NCBI RefSeq assembly: GCF_042677865.1
Contig: NZ_JBHUDD010000156.1
Coordinates: 1 to 64,000, forward strand
Reading direction: 5' to 3'
DNA from: Lutimaribacter salitolerans
Lineage (GTDB): Bacteria > Pseudomonadota > Alphaproteobacteria > Rhodobacterales > Rhodobacteraceae
Length of the DNA stretch: 64,000 nucleotides
Under the pieces are notes generated by a model. That model saw only the letters and a list, made by a program, of their open reading frames with translations, was not told the DNA's origin and made no database searches. Of the stretch, positions 46,170 to 55,579 are shown piece after piece; position 1 is the stretch's first letter, and each line of letters begins with the position of its first letter. A program made the translations under genes and the position numbers.

Positions 46170-47915
46170 ATGAACCTCTTTACCCAATTGCGTGAGCTGG
46201 TGATCGACAGCCTGACCCGCATGGTGGATGCGGGCGATCTGCCTGCCGGGCTGGACATGGCGGCGGTGACGGTCGAGCCGCCGCGCGATGCGGCCCATGG
46301 CGACATGGCCACCAATGCCGCGATGGTGCTGGCCAAGCCCGCCGGGAAAAAGCCGCGCGACATTGCCGAGGCGCTGGCTGCCCTTCTGCGGGCGGACCCG
46401 CGCATCACCAGCGCCGATGTGGCGGGCCCCGGGTTCCTGAACCTGCGGCTGTCGGACGTGGTGTGGCAGGGTGTGGTTGCACAGGTGCTGGAGCATGGCG
46501 CGGATTTCGGACGCTCGGCCATGGGGCAGGGCAAGCGCGTGAACGTGGAATATGTCAGCGCCAACCCCACCGGGCCGCTGCATGTTGGCCACACGCGCGG
46601 CGCGGTCTTTGGTGATGCGCTGGCCAGCCTGCTGGACTACGCGGGCTTTGATGTGACGCGCGAATACTACATCAACGATGGCGGCGCACAGGTCGATGTT
46701 CTGGCGCGGTCCGTCTACCTGCGCTATCTTGAGGCGCACGGGCAGGAAGTCGCTTTCGTCGATGGCACTTACCCCGGCGATTACCTGATCGCCGTCGGCG
46801 CGGCCCTCAAGGACAAGGTGGGCGATGCCTTTGTGGACCAGCCCGAGGATGTCTGGCTGGAACAGGTGCGCGACTTTTCCACCGATGCGATGATGGCCTT
46901 GATCCGCGAGGATCTGAAGGCGCTTGGCGTCGAGATGGACCGGTTTTTCAGCGAGAAGTCGCTCTATGGCACCGGGTTGATCGAGGCGGCGATCGACGCG
47001 CTGCGCGCCAAGGGGCTGATCTACAAGGGGGTGCTGGAGCCGCCCAAGGGCAAGGCCCCCGAGGATTGGGAGCCGCGCGAGCAGACGCTGTTCAAATCCA
47101 CCGAGCACGGCGATGACGTGGACCGACCGATCATGAAATCGGATGGCGCCTGGACCTATTTCGCGCCCGATATCGCCTATCACTATGACAAGGTCGAACG
47201 CGGCTATGACCTGCTGATCGACGTGTTTGGGGCGGATCACGGCGGCTATGTCAAACGGATGAAGGCGGCGGTCTCGGCGCTGTCGGATGGCCGCGTGCCG
47301 CTGGACATCAAGCTGACGCAGCTGGTCAAGCTGTGGCGCAACGGCGAGCCCTTCAAGATGTCGAAACGCGCGGGCAATTTCGTGACCCTGCGCGATGTGG
47401 TCGATCAGGTCGGCCCCGGCGTCACGCGGTTTCACATGCTGACGCGCAAGAACGACGCGCCGCTGGATTTCGATTTCGCCAAGGTGCTGGAGCAATCAAA
47501 GGACAACCCGGTTTTCTATGTGCAATATGCCAATGCGCGGGTGAACTCGGTCATCCGCAAGGCCGAAGAGGCGGGGATCGCGGCGGATGATGCTACCCTG
47601 CGGGCGGCCGATCTGGCCCTGCTGACGGACGAGGCCGAGCAGGCGGTGATGAAAAAGCTGGCCGAATGGCCGCGTCTGGTCGAGATCGCCGCGCGCACGA
47701 ACGAGCCGCACCGGATCGCATTCTACCTCTACGAATTGTCCAGCAGTTTCCACGCGCTGTGGAACCGCGGCAATGACGATGCGTCGATGAGGCTGCTGCA
47801 AGAGGGCGATGCGGCCACATCCCAGGCCAAAATTGCCCTTGCCCGGTCCGTCGCCGTTGTCATTTCCGCAGGTCTTGGTATTCTTGGCGTCGAACCGGCG
47901 AAAGAGATGCGGTAA
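46170..47915 (+). CDS. argS: arginyl-tRNA synthetase
   Basis: A 581-residue class I aminoacyl-tRNA synthetase. The HIGH motif is PTGPLHVGHTRGA (about 131-143), the KMSKS equivalent is FKMSKRAGNF (about 394-403), and the N-terminal Arg-RS additional domain and C-terminal DALR anticodon-binding domain are present. AAAGG lies ten bases before ATG 46170; a GTG six bases upstream is less likely. It charges tRNA-Arg. Confidence 0.95.
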   Translation: MNLFTQLRELVIDSLTRMVDAGDLPAGLDMAAVTVEPPRDAAHGDMATNAAMVLAKPAGKKPRDIAEALAALLRADPRITSADVAGPGFLNLRLSDVVWQGVVAQVLEHGADFGRSAMGQGKRVNVEYVSANPTGPLHVGHTRGAVFGDALASLLDYAGFDVTREYYINDGGAQVDVLARSVYLRYLEAHGQEVAFVDGTYPGDYLIAVGAALKDKVGDAFVDQPEDVWLEQVRDFSTDAMMALIREDLKALGVEMDRFFSEKSLYGTGLIEAAIDALRAKGLIYKGVLEPPKGKAPEDWEPREQTLFKSTEHGDDVDRPIMKSDGAWTYFAPDIAYHYDKVERGYDLLIDVFGADHGGYVKRMKAAVSALSDGRVPLDIKLTQLVKLWRNGEPFKMSKRAGNFVTLRDVVDQVGPGVTRFHMLTRKNDAPLDFDFAKVLEQSKDNPVFYVQYANARVNSVIRKAEEAGIAADDATLRAADLALLTDEAEQAVMKKLAEWPRLVEIAARTNEPHRIAFYLYELSSSFHALWNRGNDDASMRLLQEGDAATSQAKIALARSVAVVISAGLGILGVEPAKEMR

Positions 47916-47991
47916 AAACCGCGCGGCCGGGCGACCCTGAGGCAGCAAGAAACCGCGACGACACCGTATCGTCGGCGGCAGTGAGGCGAAA

Positions 47992-48933
47992 ATGGCGGAT
48001 TACTACGCGGATGCGCAGGGCGAGCAGCCTGCGCAGAGCGCATCGATTGGCACCCTGGCCAATTGGGTGGGCGCGGCAATCTCGGTTGCGTTGATCATCG
48101 GTATCGCGGTCTGGGGCTACAAGTTGCTGGTGCGCGATGTCAGCGGCGTGCCCGTGGTGCGCGCCGCCGAAGGTCCGATGCGGATACAGCCCGACGATCC
48201 GGGCGGGCGACCGGCCGATCATCAGGGGCTTGCGGTCAATGCTGTGGCTGCCGTGGGCACCGCCGCCGATCCGGCGGACCGGCTGGTTCTGGCCCCGCGT
48301 GCCACCGATCTGACGGATGAGGACGCGCCTGCGGCCTTATTGTCGGTCAGCCTCGATACGCAGCCCAAGGAGGTGCAATCCAATGCCGAAGCTGGCGAAG
48401 TGTCCGGGGATGACCCGGTGCAGGTGTCGGCTGGCGTGGATGATCTGGTGGCGCAACTGACCAACGGGGCCACGCCGCTGTCGGCCGCGGATGGCATGGA
48501 CGAGACAGCCGCGGACGACGAGGCGCAGGATGCCCCCCGCACCGACCGGCCAACCACGGGCTTGTCGCGGTCGCTGCGCCCGCAGCTGCGCCCGGCCGGA
48601 GTGGCGCAGCGGGTGGCCAGCATCGACCCGGCCGCGGGTCTGACCACGACCGTCAAGGATATCGACCCGACCGAAATTCCCACCGGCACCCGTCTGGCCC
48701 AGCTTGGTGCCTATGACAGCGGCGATCTGGCCCGATCCGAGTGGGACCGCCTTCAGGCGCGGTTCGGCGAATACATGCAGGGCAAGGATCGCGTGATCGA
48801 GCGGGCGGAATCGGGCGGGCGCACCTTCTATCGCCTGCGCGCCATGGGGTTCGAGGATCTGGCCGATGCGCGGCGGTTCTGCGCGGCCTTCGTGGCCCAG
48901 AATTCCGACTGCATCCCCGTGGTGACGCGGTGA
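47992..48933 (+). CDS. SPOR-domain membrane protein
   Basis: A 313-residue protein with a single N-terminal membrane helix (WVGAAISVALIIGIAVWGYKLLV, residues 22-44), a long Ala/Asp/Thr-rich periplasmic linker, and a C-terminal SPOR domain (about 235-310; GTRLAQLGAYDSGDLARSEWDRLQARFGEYM...FYRLRAMGFEDLADARRFCAAFV). SPOR domains bind denuded glycans at the division septum. It overlaps the nagZ start as GTGA, linking cell-wall glycan sensing and recycling. Confidence 0.88.
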   Translation: MADYYADAQGEQPAQSASIGTLANWVGAAISVALIIGIAVWGYKLLVRDVSGVPVVRAAEGPMRIQPDDPGGRPADHQGLAVNAVAAVGTAADPADRLVLAPRATDLTDEDAPAALLSVSLDTQPKEVQSNAEAGEVSGDDPVQVSAGVDDLVAQLTNGATPLSAADGMDETAADDEAQDAPRTDRPTTGLSRSLRPQLRPAGVAQRVASIDPAAGLTTTVKDIDPTEIPTGTRLAQLGAYDSGDLARSEWDRLQARFGEYMQGKDRVIERAESGGRTFYRLRAMGFEDLADARRFCAAFVAQNSDCIPVVTR

Positions 48934-49940
48934 GCACGCGCTTTGGCGCGACCATTCTGGACGCTGCCGGGCTGCGCCTGAGCGCGGAGGAGAAACGGTT
49001 CTTCGCCGATGCCAACCCGTTTGGCTTCATCCTGTTCGCACGCAACATCGACACGCCCGAGCAGGTGCGCGCGCTGTGCGCCGAGATGCGCGCGGCGGTG
49101 GGCCGCGAGGCCCCGATCACGATCGATCAGGAAGGCGGCCGCGTGCAGCGCCTGCGCGGGCCGCGCTGGCGCGAATGGCTGCCGCCGCTGGAGCATGTGC
49201 AGCGCGCAGGCGCGCAGGCCGATCGGGCGATGTACCTGCGGTACCGGATCATCGCGGATGAGCTGCACGCGCTGGGGATCGACAGCAATTGTGCGCCGAT
49301 GGTCGATGTGGCCACGCCCGACACCCACGGGTTTCTGAAAAACCGCTGTTACGGCTTTGACGCAGGCACCGTGGCGCGGCTTGGCCGTGCGGCGGCCGAG
49401 GGGATGCTGGCGGGCGGCGTGCTGCCGGTGCTGAAACACATCCCCGGCCATGGGCGCGCGGTGGTGGACAGCCATTTCGACCTGCCGGTGGTGGCCGATG
49501 ATGTCGCCACTTTGGACGCCAGCGATTTCGCGCCGTTCAAGGCGCTGAACGATCTGCCGATGGGGATGACCGCGCATCTGGTCTATGCCGCGCTGGACGA
49601 GGCCCCCGCCACCCTGTCGCCCCGCGTCATGGGGCTGATCCGCGACCAGATCGGCTTTGACGGGCTGATCATGACCGATGACATCTCGATGAAGGCACTG
49701 TCGGGCAGCCTTTGCGACCTGTCGCGGGCGGCGCTGGATGCGGGCTGCGACGTGATCCTGCATTGCAACGGCACGCTGGACGAACGCCGCGCCGTGGCCG
49801 AGGCCGCAGGGGCAATGACGGACGCAGCGCAGGCCCGGGCCAACCGTGCGCTGGCCGCGCGCCGTGCGCCGGATGCGGTTGACATCCCCGCCCTTGCGGC
49901 CAAGCTGGAGGCGCTGATGAACGGGCGCCCGGATGACTGA
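48930..49940 (+). CDS. nagZ: beta-N-acetylhexosaminidase (GH3)
   Basis: A 336-residue glycoside hydrolase family 3 enzyme that removes GlcNAc from cell-wall recycling intermediates. Motifs include ANPFGFILFARNI, IDQEGGRVQRL, the catalytic KHIPGHGRAVVDSHFDLP loop and MTDDISMKALSG with the nucleophile aspartate. GTG start at 48930 overlaps the SPOR gene stop as GTGA. scpA overlaps its 3' end by eight bases. Confidence 0.92.
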   Translation: MSTRFGATILDAAGLRLSAEEKRFFADANPFGFILFARNIDTPEQVRALCAEMRAAVGREAPITIDQEGGRVQRLRGPRWREWLPPLEHVQRAGAQADRAMYLRYRIIADELHALGIDSNCAPMVDVATPDTHGFLKNRCYGFDAGTVARLGRAAAEGMLAGGVLPVLKHIPGHGRAVVDSHFDLPVVADDVATLDASDFAPFKALNDLPMGMTAHLVYAALDEAPATLSPRVMGLIRDQIGFDGLIMTDDISMKALSGSLCDLSRAALDAGCDVILHCNGTLDERRAVAEAAGAMTDAAQARANRALAARRAPDAVDIPALAAKLEALMNGRPDD

Positions 49941-50736
49941 CGATCGCTTTGACACCCCCCCCGATGCCGACAGTGTCGCCGCGCGGATGGCCGCCGAGGC
50001 GCTGATCGTCGACGTGGATGGGTTCGAGGGCCCGCTGGACCTGCTGCTGACGCTGGGCCGGACGCAAAAGGTGGACCTGCGCAAAATCTCGATCCTGCAT
50101 CTGGCGCAGCAATACCTGGCCTTTGTGGAACAGGCCAAGGCGCTGCGGCTGGAACTGGCGGCGGATTACCTGGTGATGGCGGCGTGGCTGGCGTTTCTGA
50201 AATCGCGGCTGCTGCTGCCCCCCGATCCGGCCGAGGATGGCCCGTCGGGCGAGGAAATGGCCGCGCATCTGGCGTTTCAGCTTGAGCGTCTGCAAGCGAT
50301 GCGCGACATGGCCGCCCGGCTGATGGGGCGCGATCAGAAGGGGCGCGATTTCTTTGCCCGCGGCATCCCCGAAGGCGTCGCGCGGGTGCGGCGGGTGAAT
50401 TACACCGCCACGCTGCTGGACCTGATGCAGGCCTATGCGCGCATCCGCACGCGCGACGAATTCCGCCCTTACATGATGGATCGCGACCGGGTGTTCACGA
50501 TGGAGCAGGCGCTGGAGCGGATGCGCGGGCTGATCGGCTTTGCGGGCACATGGACCGATATCTCGACCTATCTGCCCGAAGGCTGGGGCGCAGACCCGGT
50601 GCGCCTGCGCTCGGCCACGGCATCGACCTTTGCCGCTTCGCTGGAACTGGTCAAGGAGGGCAAGGTGGAACTGCGCCAGTCCGACACTTTTGCCCCGATC
50701 CAGTTGCGCCGGACAGGAGACCGCGATGGACGATGA
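49933..50736 (+). CDS. scpA: segregation and condensation protein A
   Basis: A 267-residue kleisin of the SMC-ScpAB condensin. VDGFEGPLDLLLTLGRTQKVDLRKISILHLAQQYL near the N-terminus is the ScpA signature, followed by ELAADYLVMAAWLAFLKSRLLLPP and a C-terminal winged-helix region. It bridges SMC heads with ScpB, encoded next with overlapping ends, to organise the chromosome. Confidence 0.93.
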   Translation: MTDDRFDTPPDADSVAARMAAEALIVDVDGFEGPLDLLLTLGRTQKVDLRKISILHLAQQYLAFVEQAKALRLELAADYLVMAAWLAFLKSRLLLPPDPAEDGPSGEEMAAHLAFQLERLQAMRDMAARLMGRDQKGRDFFARGIPEGVARVRRVNYTATLLDLMQAYARIRTRDEFRPYMMDRDRVFTMEQALERMRGLIGFAGTWTDISTYLPEGWGADPVRLRSATASTFAASLELVKEGKVELRQSDTFAPIQLRRTGDRDGR

Positions 50737-51391
50737 GCAAGAGGCGATGCAGGGCCCGTCGCTGTTCGAGGCCCCGCCGATGGGCGAGCAGGAACGCATG
50801 GTCGAGGCGATCCTGTTCGCCACTGCCGAGCCCGTGACGGTGCGCGAGCTGAATGACCGGATGCCCCATGGCTGCGATGCGGCCGAGGCGCTGGCGCATC
50901 TGCGCAAACGCTATGACGGCCGCGGCGTGCGGGTGGTGCGGGTGGGCGATGCCTGGGCGATACGCACGGCGCCGGACCTTGCCTTCCTGATGCAGAAGGA
51001 GACGGTCGAGACCCGCAAGCTGAGCCGTGCCGCGATCGAGACTTTGGCGATCATCGCCTATCACCAGCCAGTCACGCGCGCCGAGATCGAGGAGATTCGC
51101 GGCGTGGCTGTGAGCCGGGGCACGGTGGATCAGCTTCTGGAGATGGAGTGGATCCGGTTTGGCCGCCGGCGCATGACGCCGGGACGGCCTGTGACTTTCG
51201 TGGTGACGCAGGCGTTTCTGGATCAGTTCGGGCTGGAATCGGCCCGCGATCTGCCGGGGCTGAAAGAGCTGCGTGCCGCAGGGCTGCTGGACAACCGGCC
51301 CCCCCCGGGCGCCATGCCCCAGATCGGCGACGGTGACACGGATGCCGAGGAGGAAACCGACGGAGGCCAGAGCGAGCTGTTCGAGGATTGA
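50726..51391 (+). CDS. scpB: segregation and condensation protein B
   Basis: A 221-residue ScpB with two winged-helix domains: ERMVEAILFATAEPVTVRELNDRMP (first) and LSRAAIETLAIIAYHQPVTRAEIEEIRGVAVSRGTVDQLLEMEWI (second), plus an acidic tail. It binds ScpA in the condensin complex. Start ATG at 50726 with AGGAGA upstream overlaps the scpA end. Confidence 0.93.
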   Translation: MDDEQEAMQGPSLFEAPPMGEQERMVEAILFATAEPVTVRELNDRMPHGCDAAEALAHLRKRYDGRGVRVVRVGDAWAIRTAPDLAFLMQKETVETRKLSRAAIETLAIIAYHQPVTRAEIEEIRGVAVSRGTVDQLLEMEWIRFGRRRMTPGRPVTFVVTQAFLDQFGLESARDLPGLKELRAAGLLDNRPPPGAMPQIGDGDTDAEEETDGGQSELFED

Positions 51392-51467
51392 CCGGCTTTT
51401 TCGCGCCGATGCCCTGAAATCTGCGCATTTTCCTGCTATGTAAGGGAAACAAGGACGGGAGAGCAGG

Positions 51468-51683
51468 ATGAACGCCAATCAACTGATCAACATGGTGATG
51501 CGCTTGTTCATGCGCAAAGTGGTCAACAAGGGTATCAGCGCTGGCATGAACCGCATGGGTGGTGGCGCCAAACCGCGCGAAGAGATGACGCAGGCCGAAC
51601 GCCAGCAGGCCCGCAAGGGCAAGCAGGCGGCGCAGACCGCGCGCAAGGCGGCGCGGGTGAGCCGTCGCATGGGCAAGTTCTGA
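51468..51683 (+). CDS. 71-aa basic protein
   Basis: A small cationic protein: N-terminal helix MNANQLINMVMRLFMRKVVNKGIS and a Lys/Arg/Ala-rich tail (QQARKGKQAAQTARKAARVSRRMGKF). GGAGAGCAGG precedes the ATG. Unknown function; the charge pattern suggests nucleic acid or membrane binding. In many relatives I recall tat export genes after scpB, but none follow here. Confidence 0.7.
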   Translation: MNANQLINMVMRLFMRKVVNKGISAGMNRMGGGAKPREEMTQAERQQARKGKQAAQTARKAARVSRRMGKF

Positions 51684-51685
51684 AC

Positions 51686-51711
51686 CGAGAATTTTCGTCC
51701 GAAAATTCTCG
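51686..51711. terminator. CGAGAATTTTC hairpin
   Basis: CGAGAATTTTC and GAAAATTCTCG form a perfect 11-bp stem with GTCC loop right after the 71-aa gene. Confidence 0.65.
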
Positions 51712-51732
51712 CGTGGGGCTGCCGGGTGCGTC

Positions 51733-51758
51733 GGAAAATTTTCGCCCGAAAATTTTCC
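51733..51758. terminator. GGAAAATTTTC hairpin
   Basis: GGAAAATTTTC and GAAAATTTTCC form a perfect 11-bp stem with GCCC loop, next to the first hairpin and before the convergent dcd-like gene. The two stems share the AAAATTTTC core; AAAATTTTC-type hairpins recur in Rhodobacterales genomes in my memory. Confidence 0.65.
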
Positions 51759-51766
51759 TGCTCCGC

Positions 51767-52843
51767 TCAGGGCGTGTGGAAATGCTTGGACAACTTCAGC
51801 CCCTGGCCCTGATAGTTCGAGGCGATCCCGGCCCCGTAGACCTGTCGAGGCACTTGCGACATCCGCTCATACACCAACCGGCCCACGATCTGCCCGTGTT
51901 CCAGCACGAAGGGTGCTTCGTGGCAGCGGACCTCAAGCACGCCGCGTGATCCGGCCCCGCCTGCCGCATCATGGCCGAAACCCGGATCGAAGAAACCGGC
52001 GTAATGCACCCGGAACTCGCCCACCATGGCGATATAGGGGGCCATTTCGGCGGCATGGTCGGGCGGGATATGCACCGCCTCGCGGCTGACGAGAATATAG
52101 AAGGCACCGGGATCGAGGATGATCAGCCCGTCGTGGGCGATGACCTCTTCCCAGAACTCCGCCGGGTCATAGGCCCCGATCCGGTCCAGATCGATCACCC
52201 CGGTATGGGGCTTGGCGCGATAGCCCACCAGCCCCCGTGGCCCCGGGGTCAGGTCCACCGAAAAACCAAGGCCGTCGTGAATGACAGCCTCGCCATCGAC
52301 CAGCCGCTGATCGGCGTGCAGCGCGTGAAGCGCGGCGTCATCCAGCACGGCCTGGCCCTGCCGGAACCGGATCTGGTTGAGCCGCATGCCGGGGCGCACC
52401 AGCACAGAGAATGAGCGCGGGCAGATCTCGGCGTAAAGCGGCCCGGTATAGCCTGCGGGAATGCGATCGAACTCGACCCCGCCATCGCTGACCACGCGCG
52501 TGAGCAGGTCCAGCCGCCCGGTCGAGCTTTTGGCATTGGCGACGGCGTGGATGTCGTGCGGCAGGGCCAGCCCCTCCATCAAGGGCACAAGATAGACACA
52601 GCCCTTTTCCAGCACGGCGCCCTGGGTCAGGTCGATGCGGTGCATCTCGAACCGTTCCAGCCGGTCGGTGACGCGGCGCCCATGCCCCGCAAGAAACGAG
52701 GCGCGCACGCGGTAGGCCACATCACCCAGGCGCAGATCAAGGCTGGCGGGCTGCACCTGACCCTCGCTCAGCGGCTGATCCAGCCGGATCGCGCCGCCGG
52801 CGCACAGGTCTTCGATCTGCTGGCTGGCAAGTACCCCTGTCAT
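51767..52843 (-). CDS. duplicated dCTP deaminase-like protein
   Basis: A 358-residue protein, nearly twice the usual dCTP deaminase length. The N-terminal half carries dCTP deaminase motifs (ANAKSSTGRLDLLTRVVSDGGVEFDRIPAGYTGPLYAEICPRS) and the C-terminal half a second, related jelly-roll-like copy. Alphaproteobacteria encode such a 2'-deoxycytidine 5'-triphosphate deaminase of about 360 residues. Expected role is dUTP supply for thymidylate synthesis. Convergent with the 71-aa gene. Confidence 0.85.
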   Translation of the reverse strand: MTGVLASQQIEDLCAGGAIRLDQPLSEGQVQPASLDLRLGDVAYRVRASFLAGHGRRVTDRLERFEMHRIDLTQGAVLEKGCVYLVPLMEGLALPHDIHAVANAKSSTGRLDLLTRVVSDGGVEFDRIPAGYTGPLYAEICPRSFSVLVRPGMRLNQIRFRQGQAVLDDAALHALHADQRLVDGEAVIHDGLGFSVDLTPGPRGLVGYRAKPHTGVIDLDRIGAYDPAEFWEEVIAHDGLIILDPGAFYILVSREAVHIPPDHAAEMAPYIAMVGEFRVHYAGFFDPGFGHDAAGGAGSRGVLEVRCHEAPFVLEHGQIVGRLVYERMSQVPRQVYGAGIASNYQGQGLKLSKHFHTP

Positions 52844-52946
52844 CCCATCCCCCGGATTTTCGCATCGTTTTGCAGGACTGTGTGCGTGGTTTGCAAGGGC
52901 AAACGGGCAGCATGGCGATCAGGGAAGATGTGGGGGAGGGTGTTCA

Positions 52947-53023
52947 TGGTCGGGCTAGCAGGATTCGAACCTACGACCTCCCGTCCCCCAGACGGACGCG
53001 CTACCAGACTGCGCTATAGCCCG
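52947..53023 (-). tRNA. tRNA-Pro (GGG anticodon)
   Basis: On the minus strand the cloverleaf is complete: acceptor CGGGCTA/TAGCCCG, D arm GCGC...GCGC, anticodon loop CTGGGGG with anticodon GGG, TPsiC arm with TTCGAAT, discriminator A and an encoded CCA, 77 nt in all. Confidence 0.95.
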
Positions 53024-53082
53024 ACGTGGGGGTCTTCTTACTGGTTTTATGTGCGGGGGCAAGGGCGAAATTCGGGATTCTG

Positions 53083-54189
53083 TCAGTCGCGGATGTTTTG
53101 CGCCATGCGGGTGCGCAGACGCGCCAGATCGTCCCGCGCTGCGGCCAGTTCCGGGCGGCTGGCGGCGGGCAAGGGCGTGCGGCGTGTCACCAGAACGGTC
53201 AGAAGTCCGGGCGGCGCGGCAATCTGATCCAGTGGCGGGGTGTCGGGCACATCGACCGCAATGGGGGAGGGGGGCGTTTCAGCTTCGGGCTCGTCTGCGG
53301 CAGGGATGTCTGCCGGCGGTTCCGTTGCAGTGGTCGGTCGCTCGTCGGGATCCGGGCCCGGGCGCAGAAACCCGGGCAGGGTGGTCGCGTCAGGAGCAGG
53401 GGGGGCAGCGGGCAGATCGGTGTCCTGTGTCGCTGCGTCATCCGTCGGGTCGGATGCGTCTGCGGTTTCGGGCATGTTGGTCGGTGCGGGGGGGGCTGCA
53501 ACCGAGTTGGACGCGGTCGCATCATCGCCTTGCGCCACGAGGTCGTCGGGCGCGGGGTCGCGCGGGGTATCGGGCTGCGTTTCCGAGGCGGTATCAGGTT
53601 GCGATGCGTGCTCTGCATCGTCCGAGGCCCCGGTCACCGGATCGGGCACGGCCGGCTCCGGCAAGGCCGGTTCCGGCTCTTGCTGGTCCCGTGGCTCCGG
53701 GTCGAGATGCGCGGCCTCTGTCAGGTCTTCGCCATCCGTCGCCTCGGGCGGTTCGGTGGGGGGGGCAGGCTCGGGGTCGCGGTTGCGTTGAAAGGCGATC
53801 ACCGTCGCCTCCTGGGCGATCTCTTCGGCATGTTCGAACGCGGCATAGGTGTCGCCCGCATCGAAGATGTCATCGTCATCGGCCATGCTGCCCGCTGCTG
53901 CGGCGCTGATCTCGTCCAGCGGCTGGGACAGGCCAGTGACATACTTGATGCCTTGCTCGCGCAGGATTTTCTGCACGCCCTTGATGGTCATGCCGTCGTC
54001 ATGCAGCAGTTTCTTGATGCCGCCCAGCAGCATCATGTCGTCGGGGCGGTAATAACGGCGTCCACCGGCGCGCTTGACGGGTTTGACCTGCGTGAACTTG
54101 CTTTCCCAGAACCGCAAAACGTGGGCAGGCTTGTCCAGCCAGTCCGCAACCTCGCTGATGGTGCGGAACGCGTCGGGGGATTTTGGCAT
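53083..54189 (-). CDS. MerR-family regulator with long acidic tail
   Basis: A 368-residue protein: N-terminal MerR-type HTH (ISEVADWLDKPAHVLRFWESKFTQVKPVKR, residues 11-40; GGRRYYRPDD) then a dimerisation helix, and a 260-residue Pro/Glu/Asp/Ala-rich disordered tail. In Rhodobacterales this gene lies after ihfA; the HTH is sure, the regulated genes unknown. The tail is unusual in length for a MerR regulator and may bind other proteins. Confidence 0.85.
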   Translation of the reverse strand: MPKSPDAFRTISEVADWLDKPAHVLRFWESKFTQVKPVKRAGGRRYYRPDDMMLLGGIKKLLHDDGMTIKGVQKILREQGIKYVTGLSQPLDEISAAAAGSMADDDDIFDAGDTYAAFEHAEEIAQEATVIAFQRNRDPEPAPPTEPPEATDGEDLTEAAHLDPEPRDQQEPEPALPEPAVPDPVTGASDDAEHASQPDTASETQPDTPRDPAPDDLVAQGDDATASNSVAAPPAPTNMPETADASDPTDDAATQDTDLPAAPPAPDATTLPGFLRPGPDPDERPTTATEPPADIPAADEPEAETPPSPIAVDVPDTPPLDQIAAPPGLLTVLVTRRTPLPAASRPELAAARDDLARLRTRMAQNIRD

Positions 54190-54205
54190 GGACGTGCTCC
54201 CTGAC

Positions 54206-54508
54206 TCAGGTCTTGTTGCCGTCGGCCACGCGGTCCTTCATCAGATGCGAGGGGCGAAAGGTCAGCACGCGGCGCGGGTTGATCGGCACTTCTTCGCCGG
54301 TCTTGGGATTGCGGCCCACGCGGGCGGCCTTGTCGCGGACGGAAAAGGTGCCAAAGGACGATATCTTGACCTGCTCGCCCTGCACCAGCGCGTCCGACAT
54401 ATGGTCAAGAACGGATTCGACCAACTGGCTGGCATCGTTGCGCGACAGGCCCACCTCGCGGTAGATGGCCTCGCTCAGATCCATTCGTCTCAAGGTTTTC
54501 CCGGTCAT
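54206..54508 (-). CDS. ihfA: integration host factor alpha subunit
   Basis: A 100-residue HU/IHF family DNA-bending protein: TLRRMDLSEAIYREVGLSRN, GEQVKISSFGTFSVRDKAARVGRNPKTGEEVPI with the conserved proline for DNA intercalation (GRNPKTG), and RRVLTFRPSH. ATG at 54508 has AGGGGA seven bases upstream. It forms a heterodimer with IHF beta for recombination and transcription. It lies between fabH and the MerR-family gene, on the same strand. Confidence 0.95.
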   Translation of the reverse strand: MTGKTLRRMDLSEAIYREVGLSRNDASQLVESVLDHMSDALVQGEQVKISSFGTFSVRDKAARVGRNPKTGEEVPINPRRVLTFRPSHLMKDRVADGNKT

Positions 54509-54607
54509 CCACATATCCCCTGCGATTTTGGCGATGATAGGGGCAGGGCAATTTCCGAGTCAATATCAATGGTTTGGCCAGCGGTTTTTACCCGGCCAAA
54601 TTGGCGC

Positions 54608-55579
54608 CTACCAGCGCAGCACCACCGCGCCCCATGCCAGACCGCCACCGATCGCCTCGGTCACGATCAGATCGCCCTGCTTGATCTGACCGCGCGCGCG
54701 GCCCACCGACAGGGCCAGGGGAATCGATGCCGCCGAGGTGTTGCCGTGATCCTGCACCGTGACGACGACGTGATCCATTGGCAGGTTCATCTTTTTCGCG
54801 GTGCCCTGGATGATGCGGATATTGGCCTGATGCGGCACGATCCAGTCGATATCGCCATTGTCCAGCCCGGCCTTGTCGAGCGCGGTCTGCGCGGTCTGGG
54901 CCAGCTTTTCGATGGCGTGGCGAAATACCTCGCGGCCTTCCATTCGCAGATACCCGCTGTGCCCGGTCGAGACACCGCCGTCGACATAGAGCACATCGCG
55001 GTGCCGCCCGTCCGAGTTCAGGTCGGTCGACAGGATGCCGCGGTCGTCGGTGGTGCCGGTGCCCTGCTGCGCCTCGAGCACCAGCGCGCCCGCGCCGTCG
55101 CCGAACAGCACGCAGGTGCCCCGGTCGGTCCAATCCATGATCCGGCTGAAGGTTTCGGCCCCGATCACCAGCACGCGCTGCGCCTGACCCGAGATGATCA
55201 GCGCGTTGGCATTGGCCAGCGCGAACACGAAGCCGGCGCAGACTGCCTGCACGTCGAAGGCAAAACCGCGGGTCATGCCCAGGTTGGCCTGCACCATGGT
55301 CGCGGCGGCGGGAAAGGTCAGATCGGCGGTCGATGTCGCCAGGATGATCGCATCCAGATCGTCGGCCGCCATCCCGGCATCGTCCAGCGCGGCGCGTGCG
55401 GCACGGGTGGCCAGTTCGGATGTGGTCTGGCCTTCAGCGGCGAAATGGCGGCGTTCGATGCCGGATCGGGCCCTGATCCACTCGTCGCTGGTGTCCAGTG
55501 ATGCTTCGAATTCACCGTTTTCGACGACGCGGTCGGGCAGGTAGTGCCCGACGCCCCGTACGACTGCGCGGATCGTCAT
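54608..55579 (-). CDS. fabH: beta-ketoacyl-ACP synthase III
   Basis: A 323-residue thiolase-fold enzyme that starts fatty acid synthesis by condensing acetyl-CoA with malonyl-ACP. The catalytic triad is visible: C114 in DVQAVCAGF, His in VPHQANIRI and Asn in HGNTSAASIPLAL. It overlaps plsX as ATGA and is translationally coupled to it. Confidence 0.95.
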   Translation of the reverse strand: MTIRAVVRGVGHYLPDRVVENGEFEASLDTSDEWIRARSGIERRHFAAEGQTTSELATRAARAALDDAGMAADDLDAIILATSTADLTFPAAATMVQANLGMTRGFAFDVQAVCAGFVFALANANALIISGQAQRVLVIGAETFSRIMDWTDRGTCVLFGDGAGALVLEAQQGTGTTDDRGILSTDLNSDGRHRDVLYVDGGVSTGHSGYLRMEGREVFRHAIEKLAQTAQTALDKAGLDNGDIDWIVPHQANIRIIQGTAKKMNLPMDHVVVTVQDHGNTSAASIPLALSVGRARGQIKQGDLIVTEAIGGGLAWGAVVLRW

